A DNA stretch of 64,000 bases from Gentiana macrophylla (lineage: Eukaryota > Streptophyta > Magnoliopsida > Gentianales > Gentianaceae), in the NCBI GenBank assembly GCA_026214975.1, contig CM047810.1:99092316-99156315 (forward strand). Reading direction: 5' to 3'. A model generated the notes under the pieces. That model saw only the letters and a program-made list of their open reading frames with translations, did not search any database and was not told the origin of the DNA. The number at the start of each line of letters is the position of its first letter. The stretch's first letter is position 1. Below are positions 34,335 to 47,910 of this stretch, in pieces. Both the position numbers and the translations under genes were made by a program.

Positions 34335-35460
34335 TGGCACCACCGAGAACACAACCAAGAAGAGTACAGATCCGGCCCAACAGGAGGAACTTGGCTAGTC
34401 AAAGCGAAACCAAGATCGGCGGCCCGAAGAAGCGAGATCCCCAAAGGATCAAGTAGATCGATCCTTCAAGACCCAGCCAAATAAGGCATTGGTTGGCGCT
34501 CTGAAAAAAAATCTGGACAATACCACCATCAAGATTATTCGGATGAGACCACTCGAAGGAAGGACCCCGAGAAAAACCCGAAGAGAATCTACGGCGGAGT
34601 CCACTAATAAACCGGAGATCGTGGAATCAAGCACCCACACGACTACGGAGTTATCGTTACCGAATGACACGGCCAAGGCCGAACTGGATACTATGCTCGG
34701 TAAGCGATCAGACAACTATCTGATCTGTGCGTCGCCTTTCACTGAGCATATAGACCACTACCCCCGTCCAGCAGGTTTCAAAATTCCGAAGATTAGCGCA
34801 TATGATGGATCCAAGGATCCTTGTGATCATATGCATCAGTTCATCTCCCACATGAACCTATATAATGCGTCGGACAAGATGAAGTGCAAGACTTTTCCCG
34901 CACTCCTAACCCGGAAGAGCTGGGAGTGGTTCAACAGGATCCTCTCCTAGATCAATCTCAGGTTTTGGGACTTTGACCAGGAAGTTCGTTCATGCATTCA
35001 TTGCGGCACGACCTTTCCAAAGAAATCAAACTCATCTGTTAACTTTAAAACAAAAACAAGATGAATCCGTGTTACGCTTTTATAAAGCGATTCAACGAAG
35101 AGGCCGCACAAGTTCGGGCGCAGATGACGAGTTCTTTGGTCGCCTCTTTCGTGTGGCGTGTCTGCGAGAGGGACGGCTACACGTAAAGCTTAACGACAAG
35201 CTCCCAAACACAATGGAAGAATGTCCGGGCGTCGCATATAAGTCTTGCCAGGGAGAAAAGCAAATCGGCTTAAAGAGAGATGGAAAAGGGTGAGGCAAGA
35301 AGAACAAGCTGAAGAAAGATCGGACAAAAAAGAAAGTCGAGTTTGGGATCGGATAATCTGCGCCCATCTCTCGATCGTCTGGGGAAGAAAGGAGCTCTGC
35401 AGATGCGGAGACTTCATCCCGCCGAATGCAGACCTCGTGAACAAGTCCTTGCGATAATGC
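34335..35460 (+). pseudogene. Gypsy A gag
   Basis: It starts ATGGCACCACCG. The gag block reads FTEHIDHYPRPAGFKIPKIS and YDGSKDPCDHMHQFISHMNL, then the Tat-gag core KTFPALLTRKSWEWFNRI (34489-34950). RPFQRNQTHLLTLKQKQDES follows (34973-35293). Many frameshifts separate the blocks. Comparison with the partial copy at 58649-58946 shows that the beginning here has lost several small stretches. Confidence 0.82.
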
Positions 35461-35849
35461 AAAGAAAGGGCATTGCTAGGACCCCACCCCGATGAAGGGG
35501 CCTAGGGAGAACGAGAATCAAAGCAAGTATTGTAAGTATCATCGGGATGTAGGACATGACTCGAGCGGTCACGCGAGACCTAATCCGAGATATTGGCCGC
35601 AGCAGATAATGGAAGGACAAGCTGGATGAAGTTATAGATCGGTCTCAACAAGCTGAGCCCAAGGGACGGCGAGAGTTTAAGCGTAGGAATAACGGTGATA
35701 AGGATCATCGAGATGAGCAGAAGTGGAGGAGAGATCGTTCTCCTGATCTTTGGAGGACATGCGAGATAATCGCCTGTGAACACAATCAATACGATCTCGG
35801 GGGCGAGCAGTTTCAAAGGTGACGAAGAAGAAACAACAAAGTCTCTGTT

Positions 35850-36661
35850 ACCCTACTTCCACGAATAAGAGGCAAAGGATGTCAGGAGAAGTAGTATATG
35901 GACCAATGGACTCATTACCATTGGTGATCAACAACGAAGGATTGGTGATTGAAGCTGTGATTAGCAGGAACCGGATAAAAAGAATTTGCGTCGATACGGG
36001 TAGTGCCGTGAACGTCCTCTACTATAATGTTTTCATAGCAATGAAACTGAAGGACGCCGAATTGAATCCTGTCTCCACGCCTCTGTTCGGCTTCGCAGGA
36101 CCTCCGGTTCATCCATTGGGGGTGATCAAGCTGCTCACTACCTTTGGAGAAGGCACGAGGAGCAGAACTCTAATGGTAGACTATGTGGTGGTGAAGGCAC
36201 CATCGGCTTACATTGTGATAATGGGAAGGCCGGCCCTTATAGATCTTCGGGCTGTGATTTCACCGGCCCATGTTAGCATGAAGATCCCAACAGGGGAGGG
36301 GTCGATAGAAATCAGAGGAGATGTGGAAACGACCGGAGCTGCTATATCTTTAAGCAATAAATGGGAAAATGGTGCAACGAGTTTGTATCGAGGAGCTAAT
36401 ACCCAGTGTGAAGAAGAATCGGTCTTACGAGGATACAACAGAGGTACATGACGTCTATGGGACGAACAAGAAGACTCGACAGATTCGCATTGGGGCTGGA
36501 TCCCTCCCCACACAAAGAATCGTTGGTAAAGATCCTTGAAGACTTTAGAGACGTGTTAAACTTGGAGGGCATAGGATATGCCAGGGTTGTCTCTGATTTG
36601 GCGATTACATAGATTAAACAAGAAGCCTGATGCCCTATTATTTTTAAAGGAGGTAATGTAT
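35850..36661 (+). pseudogene. Gypsy A protease and start of reverse transcriptase
   Basis: 35870-36400 encodes a retropepsin-like domain with active-site motif ICVDTGSAVNVLYYNV and the later IVIMGRPALIDLRAV. From about 36440 frame-broken RT start sequence follows (TRQIRIGAGSLPT, then DMPG and HRLNKKPDA near 36560-36633). A small deletion follows, then KEVMY (36646-36660), where element B takes over. The region from there to the YVDD motif is absent. Confidence 0.8.
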
Positions 36662-38656
36662 ATGATTGAATTTAGTCAAGAAACCAGATTTTATTATGTT
36701 TTGTTGACAAATTCTATGTAAAATATCTAAAATTATGATATAATTAGTATAAAATATTAATCTTTGTAGTTTAGTATAGTTAGTAGTAAAAGTTAGTATT
36801 TATAATAAAAAGTTGTAGTTTTGTACGGTTTTAAAATTATGTAACCGAATATTAATCTTTGTAGTCTATTTTACGGGTATTTTAATGTTTATTTCATTTT
36901 AGAGAATCCTAAGATGAATTTCATTGCGAAATCCAGTATCGATCGACACTTTTTGAAGTCAATACAAGTCGGTGAAAGGAAGTTATAAAGCGTCAACGAT
37001 ATAAATGATCAAGGAATAATTGTTTCTAAATCTCGAAAAGGGCGTATAATACAAATGGCTCATCGAGTATGTTTTACGAAGAAGTGGTCTTGATGAAAGT
37101 TGTAGAAATTTAACGAGCTTTTCAGCGGAAGTTCGATTATGTCATTACGATATCGAGAATTCAAATTCACGATTTTAGAAGATTAAGCGTGTAATTATAT
37201 ATAATTATATATATAATTACACAGCACAAATAATGATTATGTGTGACATGGGGAACATCTTGAGGACAAGCTGAAATGATTAGCATCATTACACGGACCG
37301 ATCCGGCAAATTTTGAGGACCGGTCGGGAAGGGAAAAATTCTATAAAGGGGAGCATCGAGAGAGTTCATTTGGAGGTGTACCAAATTATATATATAAACC
37401 ATATTCTATATATATAACTCTTTCCCTCTTTCTTTTATAGTTGTAAATAGGCCTTATGCCAAAATAATGTAGTAGTAATGCGGTAATAATGTTAGGAAAT
37501 TCTCGAAGGTTAGATTATTCTTTGAAATCGTTGTAAAATCCGGAAAAAAGGCGATTTACGAGTCGGCCGATTATGTCGGGTAATTTCTATAATAATTATG
37601 TTTATGTTTGTCATTTTCTTCTTTTTAGTTTTATAATGTTATTAGGCTAGATCTAATAACTAGCAAAAGTTATGTAATTATATTATTTTGATCTTTTATT
37701 AATGGAATGATGTTAAAATAAAAATGACTAAAATTGAGTAAAATGAATCTTTTTCTATTTAAGCTCGTAATGATAACATATTCGAATGAAGTAATCAATC
37801 ATAATGAATACTACATATAACTTTGGCGATGAAGCCCGACCCGAGAGAAGTCGGGATATGAGTAAAAATAGAAAAACCGGAGGTAAAAATGGCCGTCGAT
37901 TAACGGAATCCTATTTCCTACCGAAGCGATTTGTCCTAATAAAACAAATCTTATTAAAATTTGTACTCGAGATCTTAATAATGTTAAAATCACGTTTAAT
38001 TGAAACTACATCGTTTGTATTAAATCGATCCGACGACAACGGAGCCTCTTGAATAACATCGGCCATTTGACAAATGGAATCACCTCTTTTATCCGGGGTA
38101 GATTTGTACTCAAATTACTGTTTTGACTAACTAAGTTTAGCATGGGGCGATTGTGGACCTTGGGTGATGACTTTTGACATATGACAATTTCATACGCTTT
38201 CGTGTGAGGAGGAATTGTTGACATTAGGAGTACACCGTTTCATTCACTCAATTGGACCTAAAAAAGAAAGATCGAACACATTCCATTAATTGAAAAGATC
38301 ATATAATTTGATTACATATACTTTGGTTAGATGCAGTTTATATATTATATTTTGGTATCTATATATTTATATATCTATATATATTATATTAGAATAACTT
38401 TTAAATTACGCATTTATTTTATGTTGGTTAGAGTAGTAGTGTCTGTGTTATAAAATTGCGGTTTAGATCGAGTTAATAGCGACTCTTTGGTGTTTAACCA
38501 CACTTAAAAGAATTACCACTTTTTCCCGAGGATTCGACACGACTCACCACTTTATCACTACAATTTGACCCGGTACTTTGCCGGTTAGGATCCGTCTAAC
38601 CTAGAAAGGTCATCCCCTTCTTGGCGCCGTTTCTAAGGTGCAGTTTGGTGACGTCG
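36662..38656 (+). repeat. 5' LTR of gypsy B
   Basis: About 1995 bp, partner of 50717-52703. It includes the palindrome pair and TATA box at 37294-37350. Its 3' end (CGGTTTAGATCGAGTTAATA ... CCCGGTAC..GCCGGTTAGGAT) closely resembles the end of LTR C, tying the two families together. Confidence 0.88.
37294..37350 (+). promoter_or_regulatory. LTR B promoter module (left): paired palindrome plus TATA
   Basis: CGGACCGATCCGG (37294-37306) and GGACCGGTCGGG (about 37317-37328) are followed by CTATAAAGGG at 37341. The right LTR has CCGGACCGATCCGG (51333-51346), GGACCGGTCCGG (51357-51368) and CTATAAAAGG (51381-51390). Confidence 0.7.
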
Positions 38657-39229
38657 ACTTTAAAGCGCCGTTGCCGGGAAACAAAGTCGCTATTTTTTTG
38701 TGTCTATGGTTACTACTTGTATTAGTTAAAAATTCTCGAGGATAAACCAACACTCTTCTTATCACATTTCTTTTTTTTTTTTTTTTTAGTTTGGTATCTA
38801 CTTTCTTTTAGTACCAATTTTCTTCTTCTTTAAAACTCGAGCATTTTCTATTTTAATTAGTTGATGACGAAGCGGTAAAGCCTCACTTACTCCTTATAAG
38901 CTGATATAAGCGCTTACGAAAGCGATTCGCGGATAGAGAGTAAGCGTGGTCAACCCGACTTAGGACTCCTTGGAAAATCTCCAGCGGAATCATCTTAAAT
39001 AAAAATAAAGAAATGGTGAAGGTAGTGATGAAACAAGCGAGCAGAGGCTAGATCATGCTTTAGGGCATGGACAAAACCTGTTAATATTAATAATAATCGA
39101 GATAATAATAATAATAGGAACAATCAAGATCGGAACCGAGAATAATCGTAACAATCCATGAAACCCGAGAGACCTATCGTGATCAAGCGTAAGGAGAAAC
39201 CAGGACTAATAATCCCATACTTTTACCGA

Positions 39230-40540
39230 ATGAAGGAAGCGAATAATTTGAAATTAAGTCTCATCTTTTGGTTTAATTGGCGCAAGAGCCCAATTTCTAG
39301 GAGAAGATGATGAAGATCCACATCATCATCTCTATCTGTTTGAAGAAGCTGTGCAATCTGACCAAAAGTCAAGGTGCTCATAAGGAATTAACAAGGATGA
39401 CTATGTTTCCTTTTTCTTTAAAAGGAAGAGCCGAGATTGGTTTATGTCTCTTCCACACCACTCGTTAACTAGTTGGGAGGATATTCAAAGTGAATTTACG
39501 AAACAATATTTCACTCAGGGCGAATTTGGAATTAAAAGTCGAGGTTGCTAATTTTAGACAAGGATCACGAAGAAACACTTGGGAATGCGTGGGAAAGGTT
39601 TAAAAATTGTTAAGAGCTTGTCCCGATCATGGTTATTCCTTAGATATGCAAATTCAACTTTTACGTAAGTAAATTAAGAAAAGATTCACGTGCGAGATGT
39701 AGATCATGCATGTGGTGGTTAGATTAATGATGAGTGAAGCTCAAGCAGTTCTGATGCTATAGAAAAGATTTCCAAAAACAATAGAATGTGGAAACCGGCT
39801 CTAGCACTAGAAAAGTAGCTTTGCGAAGGATGTACTTCAAATACGGAAGTTCTAGCACATTTGGAGAATTTAAGTAGAAAGTTTGATGGATTACAACAAG
39901 GTAAGAATCAAAATTCGAAAATAGTACTCAATGAATACTCAAATTATGATAATGTGTCATTAGGGGAAGAAGAACCAGCGGGATATTCAAAGAGAAGTGA
40001 GTTTTCTTGACATAGGAATTTGAATAATGCATATTCAAACTCATTTAATGCTATTAGAAGAGACCACCCAACTTTTAGATAGTGCGAAAACCTAGTAAGC
40101 CAGGACAACCGCCGTATCGATTCGATATAAGAATATGAATAATAATCAAGTTTATCAGGAAATACATCTAATCGAAATTTACAATCATTACCAAGATCTA
40201 TCCTCAACATACCACTCAAAGTATACGGTAACTCAAAGTTCAACTCAACTGCGAAAGGGGATTGAAAAATGGGAAAAAGCGATGGAAAATATGATGGGTG
40301 TAGTATCTACTCAAGCTAAGAATATGGAAACAATGATGACTTCTATAGGTTCGATCGGTAAGGACATGAGTACAATGAAAACATCTATGAGTGGACATGA
40401 TACGAGAATGAGAGCGATAGAAGCTTCATTAAGGAATATGGAAGATCATTTGAGTAGGGAAGGTGAGCGTAACAACAGTAGACCTCACGGAGGATTACCA
40501 AGTAATCTTGAAAGAAACCCAGAGAGGTAAATGTTGTGAA
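39230..40540 (+). pseudogene. Gypsy B gag
   Basis: Frame-broken gag: FKRKSRDWFMSLPHHSLTSW then EDIQSEFTKQYFTQGEFG (39410-39530), with a degraded helical segment to about 39760. 40135-40530 is an open C-terminal part (KAMENMMGVVSTQAKNMETM ... GGLPSNLERNPER) like the end of Athila gag. Between them lies a decayed region. It is not functional as written. Confidence 0.78.
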
Positions 40541-40699
40541 TTCACGAAGTAGGAAACTCTATGGTAGTAATGGAGTAGAAAACTTGGGAATAATGAAGTA
40601 GAAAATGATTTAGATAACAATGAAGAGACTAAAGATGAACTTGAATTTCTTGATGAGGAAGAAGAAATCATAGAAATTTCTTGAAAAGGAATAGAAGTT

Positions 40700-41935
40700 T
40701 GGAACACGAGAAGGAAGGTGAAAAATGGGTAAAAATCCTAAATTTTGAAAGACCCCATGGATAAAGATTTAAGGAATCTGTTTAAGGAACATGTTAGAGT
40801 AGAAGATAAAGAAAACAAGGATGAAAGCAGGAAGAAGCGAAGGAGTATGAAGTAGAGATTGATTCGAGGGAGCAAATTAAAAGAAAAAGTCAAGAACACG
40901 AAACATGGCGATCAAGTAATACTCCAAAGGATAAAGGAAAAGAGAAATGACTTGAAACCAAAGGTTATAGATTTAGAGTCTTTACCTTTTCCACCTAAAG
41001 ATCAAATTAAAAGATTAAGGCGATCAGTATGCTCGTTTCCTTGATACTTTTAGTCATATTAATGTTAATATCCACATTATCGAAGCTCGATAAATATGCC
41101 TACCTATGGAAAGTTTTGAAGGATATACTATCAAATAAGAAAAAATTAGAGGAATATGAGAATATATGCCTAAATGAAGAATGTTACGCAGTTTTTGCGG
41201 CATAAGTTACCACCTAAACTAAAAGATCACGGAAGTTTTACGATTCCGTGTGAAATTGGAGGCTTTTTGTTTAAGAAGGTCTTATGTGATCACAGGAGCT
41301 AGTATAAATCTCATGTCTTATGAGGATTATAGAAAGCTAGGCATAGGAAAGCTTACTAAGGTGAAATGACTCTGCAAATGGCGAGACGGATCGATTAAGT
41401 ACCTAGAGGAATTATTGAGGGCGTATTGGTTAAAGTAGACAAGTTCTATTTTCCGATGACTTTGTAGTTATGGAAATGGAAGAAGGATTTTCAGCGCCCG
41501 CTTATCTTGGGGCGTCCATTTCTAGCTACGAGGAGAACTTTAATCGATGTTGAAAAGGAGAATTAATTTTGAGAGTCAATGAAGATGAAGTTGCTTTCAA
41601 TATTTTCAAAGCTATGAACCATCAATACACATCACGAGAATCATGTTCTTTTATAGAAGATACTCATTACATCTATGATAATCGATTACCAACTTTTGAA
41701 GATAGATTAGAAGAATGTTTAACTTTATCTATCTATAAAGAAGATGAGGAAGACATTGAAATGAAAGAGATAATCCTTTCTCTAGATAAAGGAAGTTTTA
41801 CTTTTAAACCACCATGGCATAAGTATTTAGAATTAGAACTAGAAGGACCGGTTCTTAAATCATCAATAGAAGATCCGCCTAAGAATGCGGAATTGAAACC
41901 GTTACCTTTAAATCACGAAATATGCTTTTCTTGAA
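40700..41935 (+). pseudogene. Gypsy B protease region
   Basis: Broken frames at 41270-41400 give ASINLMSYEDYRKLGIGKLT, corresponding to the retropepsin active-site region (the expected aspartate is blurred by a frameshift). LGASISSYE near 41505 corresponds to LGRPFL. 41569-41934 is open (RVNEDEVAFNIFKAMNHQYT ... PPKNAELKPLPL), the conserved linker to RT. The part before 41200 is Lys/Glu-rich and low in recognisable signal. Confidence 0.72.
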
Positions 41936-41989
41936 AATGATAACCTTTTACGATTATTATTTCATCAACTTTAACGAAACAGGAAGATC

Positions 41990-43400
41990 AATTACTAGGA
42001 ATGTTGAAAAAGCATAAGAAAGCTTTTGGATGGACGATTCTTGATATTCGAGTATTAGTCACGAGATATGTGTTCATAAGATAATTACGAAAGAAGATGC
42101 TAAACCTTGTATTCAACATAGCGCCGCCTCAACCAATTCTGATTAATCGTTAAGAAAGAGGTTATTAAGCTATTAGAAATGGGAATAATTTTTCTATATC
42201 GGATAGTGAATGGGTAAGTCAACTCAAGTTGTACCAAAGAAAGGAGGTTTCACGGTGAAAGAGAATGATAAGAATGAATGGATTCCAACAAGGAAATTAC
42301 GGGATATCGAATGTGCATTGATTTTAGAAAACTAAATGATCATACTAAGAAAGATCATCATCCACTTCCATTCATAGTACAAATGTTGGAGCGTTTAAGT
42401 GGTCATAAGTATTCTTGTTTCTTAGATGGTTATTCGGGATATTCTGATTTTCATTGCGGCGGAGATAGGGAAAAGACTACTTTCACTTGTCCTTATGGAA
42501 CTTTAAGTATATAAAAGAATGCCGTTTGGTTTATGTAATGCTCCGGCTACTTTTCAAAGATGCATGATGTCTATATTTTACGATATGGTTGAGAAATTCT
42601 TAGAAATTTTTATGGGCGACTTTAGTGTTTACGGAGACTCTTTTAATGGTGTTTGTTACACTTAGAGCAGAGTGTTACAACGTTTGTGAGATACCAATTT
42701 AGTGCTTAAGCGGGAAAAATGTCATTTAATGGTATCGGAAGGAATTGTACTAGGACATAGAATCTACGAAGTAGGAATTGAAGTTGATAAAGCTAAAGTC
42801 GAGTAATCGAAAAATTGCCTCCACCGATTAATCTAAGAACGTTAAGAGGATTTCTTGGACATGCGAGGATTTTATAGGAGATTTATTGCAGATTTTTCAA
42901 AGATAGCAAAGCCTCTAAGTCATTTGCTTGAAAAAAGTATCTTTTAATTTTGATAATAAATGTATGGAAGCATTTAAGACCACAAGCGAAGTTGATTCTT
43001 GCACGATATTGGTGGCACCAGGTAGGATTTACCTTTTGAGATTATGTGTGATGCAAGCGATTTAGTTTGTAGGAGTGTTTTAGGTCAAAGGTATAATAAA
43101 TTCTCAAAGCTATTTACTATGCATCTCATCGTTAAATGCGACTCAACTAAACTATGCAACTCTGAGAAAAAGAAGCTGTTGGTGTGTAATTTTGCCTTAG
43201 ATAAGTTTAGATCGTATATTGTTGGCTCTAAGGTAATAGTTTATCTGAGACCATTCGACATTGAAATATTTCTTGAGTAAGAAAGATCACGAAACCACGT
43301 CTTCTTAGATGGATTCTTCTACTTCAAGAATTTGATATTGAGATTAAAGATAAAAGGAAGTGAGAATGTAGTAGCGGATCATCTAAGTAGAATGGAAGCG
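41990..43400 (+). pseudogene. Gypsy B reverse transcriptase and RNase H
   Basis: RT: MCIDFRKLNDHTKKDHHPLP and FIVQMLERLSGHKYSCFLDG then YSGY (42278-42514). A palm region with GDFSVYGDSF follows near 42613, where a GDFSV motif stands at the usual (F/Y)xDD position region. LERSLVLGH-like and AFKTTSE-like remnants come next. RNase H: MCDASDLVCRSVLGQR (43044) and FALDKFRSYIVGSKVIVYLR. Numerous frameshifts make the domain dead. Confidence 0.75.
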
Positions 43401-43429
43401 AGGAAGAGATAGGAAATGAAATTAAGGAT

Positions 43430-44830
43430 TCATTTCTGATGAACAACTATTTAGAATCGATATGCCTTCAACCATGCGATTATTAAAGAAAAGAATTCCT
43501 TCTAAGGAAAATTCACCTTGGTTTGGAGATATCATTAACTCTTAACTTTGTGATTACATTCCGTCTCATTGGACTTGTTGACAGAAAAAAAGTTCTTTTA
43601 TGACTTAAAATTTTATTCTTGGGAGGAACGGATCTTTTCCGTAAATGTTCGGATGGAATAATCGAGAAAATGTGTGCACGATAATGAAATTTTAAGTGTT
43701 TTATCGTTTTGTCATGATCGTGAGGCAGGAGGTCATCATGGAGGATGGAAAACTGCTTTTAAAGTCTTGCAATGTGGTTTTTATTGGCCTACACTTTATA
43801 AAGATGCGTATACGTATGTTAAATCTTGTGAGTCTTGTCAAAAATGGGGAAATGTATCTAAAAAACATGAAATGCCTATGCAACCTATTTTAGAATGTGA
43901 GTTATTTGATGTTTGGGGTATAGATTTCATGGGACCTTTCCCTATATCTTTTGGAAAAAGATTTATTCTTGTAATGGTAGATTATGTTTGAAATGGGTAG
44001 AAAGTGAAGCTCTTCCCACTAATGATACCAAAGTTGTTATCGATTCCTTAAAAGAATATATTTACGTTATGGCATTCTGAGGCGATCATTAGTGATAGAG
44101 GTTATAACTTTTGCAATCGACCATTTACCAAGTTAATTGAAAAATATGGTGTAACATAAATTAGGAGCAGCCTTATCATCCATAAACCGGTGGTCGGGTA
44201 GAGGTGTCAAATAGAGATTAAAAGAATCATAGAAAAAGCAGTGGATTCAAACCGTAAAAGCTGGGCGATTAGATTAGATGATGCGTTATGGGCATCTGAG
44301 CGACTTTTAAAACTCCAATTGGTTGTTCTCCTACAAATTAGTCTTTGGTAAATCTTGTCATCTCCAGGTAGAATTAGAACACCGAGCATTACAGGCTATT
44401 AGATTTTTAAATTTCGATCCTAAGGTTTGTCGGTGATCATAGATTACTTGATTAACGAAATTAGAAAATTTAGCCTTGATTCATATGAAAATGCTCGAAT
44501 CTACAAGGAGGCATGCGAAATCGTTCCATGATAAGAGAATCTATAGTCGTGAGTTCCATGTAGGTGATCGAGTGTTATTGTACAATTCACGTTTAAAGTT
44601 GTTTCGAAAGCTTAAATCAAGATGGGCGAGTCCATTTAAAGTAACACGAGTTTATAAATGGAGGTGTTGAACTAAGCGATGGGGAATACAACTTTTATAG
44701 CCAATAGTCACGAGGTGAAGCTATTTACGGAAGGTGAAGAAATCTCTCACGATAAATGAAGTAATGTTCTTTGATCGACCCTCCGAAAGACTAAAAGCGA
44801 TTACTCTTAAAAATTTGAAAGTATCAAATT
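43430..44830 (+). pseudogene. Gypsy B integrase
   Basis: 43674-43991 keeps an HHCC zinc-binding end (CHDREAGGHHGGWKTAFKVL, YWPTLYKDAYTYVKSCESCQ) and the first core aspartate (VWGIDFMGPFP). AIISDRGYNFCNRPF near 44080 gives the second aspartate. 44476-44670 matches the C-terminal segment ([38 protein letters not shown]). Stops and shifts break the frame between these parts. Confidence 0.82.
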
Positions 44831-45339
44831 ACCAGGTTTTATCTTTACTTTTATATGTCTAAACTAGTTTAAATCTTTTACCGGATAGAGCGTAAAAGAA
44901 GCTGGATGTCTTTTAGATAGATTAGGAATTTTTGTTTTGCTTTTAAAGTTTGGTTTTAATAGAGATATCGCCTTTACTATAGAAGCCTTAGTTTTGAGCA
45001 GAACAAGCAATTGTTGAGAGAGAAAAAAAAATTGAAAGAAGTTTGTAATGAGTACGTCAAGAAGCTCGATAAAGAGAAGGGCTAAGTTTTTAAGGAAATC
45101 TGCGAATCTGTGGAAAAATTGAACACGATGGGCGATGTGGGAAAAATATAACTCAATCTCGAGTGAGTGTTTGAATGTAATTAAGAGGAGCGATTAGGTG
45201 GTTAACCGAAAATCGATGGACTTCAGACTTAATTCAAGCGCTACATTTCTAGGATATAGTTTGCTTGAAAGGTATGTTAGAAATCTGGAGTTTGTAGAAA
45301 TTGAAGAATTAGAAACCCCGTGAGGTTCAAGTCTTTTAT

Positions 45340-45600
45340 TGTTTTTAGTTTTATAAAATTTTTGCATAACTTTGAAAATCTTATAAAATTGGATCTTTAT
45401 AAAATTAAGGAGTTTTATAAAAGTTTTATAAAAGTTTTTAAGTTTTAGATATTTTATAAAATTAATATAAATTTATTGAATTTTATAAACTTTTAAATAA
45501 GTTTTATAAAGATTTTATAAATTTTAAGAAATTGTTATAAAATTTATAAATTTTATTTTCTATTTTATTAAGTTTTATTGAGTTTTATAGGTTTTATATC
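45340..45600. repeat. AT-rich tract of recurring TTTTATAAA motifs
   Basis: Some 260 bp after pol of element B contain more than a dozen TTTATAAA or TTTTATAAAA palindromic motifs at irregular spacing. It ends in an A-run at 45608-45625. It is immediately followed by the first internal palindrome pair. It has no coding capacity. Confidence 0.75.
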
Positions 45601-45636
45601 AAAAATCTAAAAAAAAAAAAAAAAATTTTTGCACAT

Positions 45637-45670
45637 GGACCGATCCGGCCATTAATCCGGACAGTCCGGG
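45637..45670 (+). promoter_or_regulatory. Internal palindrome pair of element B, upstream of ORF3a
   Basis: GGACCGATCCGG (45637-45648) and CCGGACAGTCCGG (45657-45669) repeat the paired palindromes of the LTR promoters with similar spacing. A CT-rich leader (TTTCTTTCTATTTTTATCTC near 45820) and the ATG at 46103 follow. A promoter role is inferred only. Confidence 0.5.
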
Positions 45671-46102
45671 ACAAGAGTTAACCTAAAAGCGGAAACAATG
45701 CCCCTTCTTCTTCATTTCTCTATTTTGTTCTAAAAGCAGGCCCCCCCCCCAAACCCCACTAAATCAAATTTTTTTTTCAAACTTTACCACAAATTCACCC
45801 CACACTACACTACCACTCAATTTCTTTCTATTTTTATCTCCTCTCTTCAACACAAGTGAAGAATTTGAAAAAGATCAAACACAAGCTCCATTTCATCCCG
45901 GAGGCTTATCGACTTTTCCGGCCACTTTTCACGGTTTTGTTCATTATAAGGTATAATTTGTTTACTCTGGTTGTCAATTTCATAATTTTTATAATTTTTA
46001 GATTTATTTTCAAGCTGTTTTGAATTTTTAGTGTGTTGTGACATTTTATTTTGTGTTGTTTTTCTTTGATTTTATTGTTGTTTTGCCAATTCAATATCGT
46101 AG

Positions 46103-47570
46103 AATGGCCTCATCCAGTCGAAAAATCTCTAAGAAAAGAAAGCCTAATATTCCAATAGAAGTACCGATCGTAGAATTAAGAGATTTAACACCGGAAGAAG
46201 AATCATTAGTTTTGTTTGCTCTGACTTCACCTCAAGCTAAGAATGCTTATAGGAATATCTATAGTAAATGTGGAGTTGTGTTGGAAAGAGGCTTGGATTT
46301 TGATGACTTAGGAGAGGAGGTTAGGGCGTATTTTGCGAGGCGCCAATGGTTGGATTTTGCATTTCGAGAGGGCGGGAGAGATCAATACTACCTTAGTGGC
46401 GAGAATTTTATGCGAGTTTGTCTACTTTGACACCCAGCTGAGGTAGTATGATGAAAGTCTATTCCCCTTAGGTCTAGACATGTTTCTTTTAGTCGGGCCT
46501 GATTAATCTTTGTTTTAGGAGTAAAGTTTTCGGATGAAGAAGATTATAGAAATTTGTTTATGGATTAGATGATCTGCTATGTATGAAGCGGTTGCCTCTA
46601 GAGCTCGAGAGGGAGTTTGATGCTCTGAGAGTGGGTGGACAACAGATTTAATTATGGGAAATGTTTTAGAGATCGAGGGCAATCAAAAGATTTTTGAGCC
46701 ATACTCTCTATCCCACTACCAAACACACCGCCTTTGGTAAAGAGGATTTATGCATTACTTGGGCGATGATTCATGATGTTAAGGTGGATGTGGGAAAATT
46801 ATGTATAGAAGGGTTTTCGAGTTTATTATTCTTGCCAAGGCGAGGAGTCACATGTACTTTCTGGCTTTATTTGATTTATGTCGTAGATCGGGAGTTCCTT
46901 TCTGTCTAACGACAAGTTGATGATGGCGGATGAGTCACTGATAGGCCACTGAGTGCGAGGAGGTCTCGGAGGGTTCGATAGACTCGATAGTTAGGCGTAG
47001 TACCCTCCACCAACTCCACCGTTCCACGGTTTGACATTTTCATCTTTTACGAGCAACGGCGGACTTCTCTCCCAAACACCATTACATACGATATGTTTCA
47101 ATCCTTAGTATCGGATGTAGCCGAGGGCGAGGCTAATATGGCTTTGTTTGCTTGGCGAGTAGGCGGTGGAGTGATGATTTACGTAGAGGATCTTTGAGAC
47201 ATGAGCGGATGCATCTTGATCCTTCTTTTCGATAGAAGCGCCTATCCGCCTGTCATCAATCTAACCCGTATCGTTACGAAATGGATAGCACCTATTCCAC
47301 CATCTCGAGCTTTCATCATATGCCAAATCCTTTTGGAAGCCAGTCTAGTGGTCAGGGTGTCTTTTATACAGGTTCTCAGGGTGCTGTTACATCTAGCTGG
47401 GGAGGATTTTCAGATTTTGCAAGGATGACGTCAAGTATGAGTTCGATGGATCTCGGCGATTCGATTCGGATCACGACTCGTTTCCACGACCGATTCGTCA
47501 TCGATTCCAAGTATGAATGATCCAGTTTACACTGCTGACGATGATGATGTTGACATTGTTTGATTTTAAA
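46103..47570 (+). pseudogene. Element B ORF3a, Athila ORF1/env-position-like protein
   Basis: The open start MASSSRKISKKRKPNIPIEV (46103-46430) includes ARRQWLDFAFREGGRDQYYL. Frame-broken continuation gives SRHVSFSRA, VKFSDEEDYRNLF, LSHTLYPTTKHTAFGKEDLC and ITWAMIHDVKVDVGKLCIEG (46694-46909), then MMADESLIGH. The block order resembles the Athila ORF family found between pol and the 3' LTR. Its biochemical function is not known. I see no convincing signal peptide or membrane anchor that would make it an envelope protein. Confidence 0.6.
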
Positions 47571-47910
47571 CAACTTTTATCATTTCTAAACATTTTATGA
47601 CTGTTTAATTTATTTTCTGTATTTTAATTTTAGTTGATAAGTTTGCTAGTTTAACAAGTTTTGATTTCATTAATCATATTTTGTTAGTAGTCGTAGATTT
47701 ATTTTTAATAGTATTTAAATATTTCATAAAAAATATAATAAAAATCAAAATTCTAAAAAATATATTTATTATTAGCGTGTAAATATTAGGTGTGTCGTTT
47801 TATCCGTAAACTTTAAATCATCTTTATAGCTTTTAAAATAGCTTGAAGTCTATTAAAGTGCACAAAGCGAACTTGAATTTTACAACCTTCATACGGTAAA
47901 AATATTTTAA

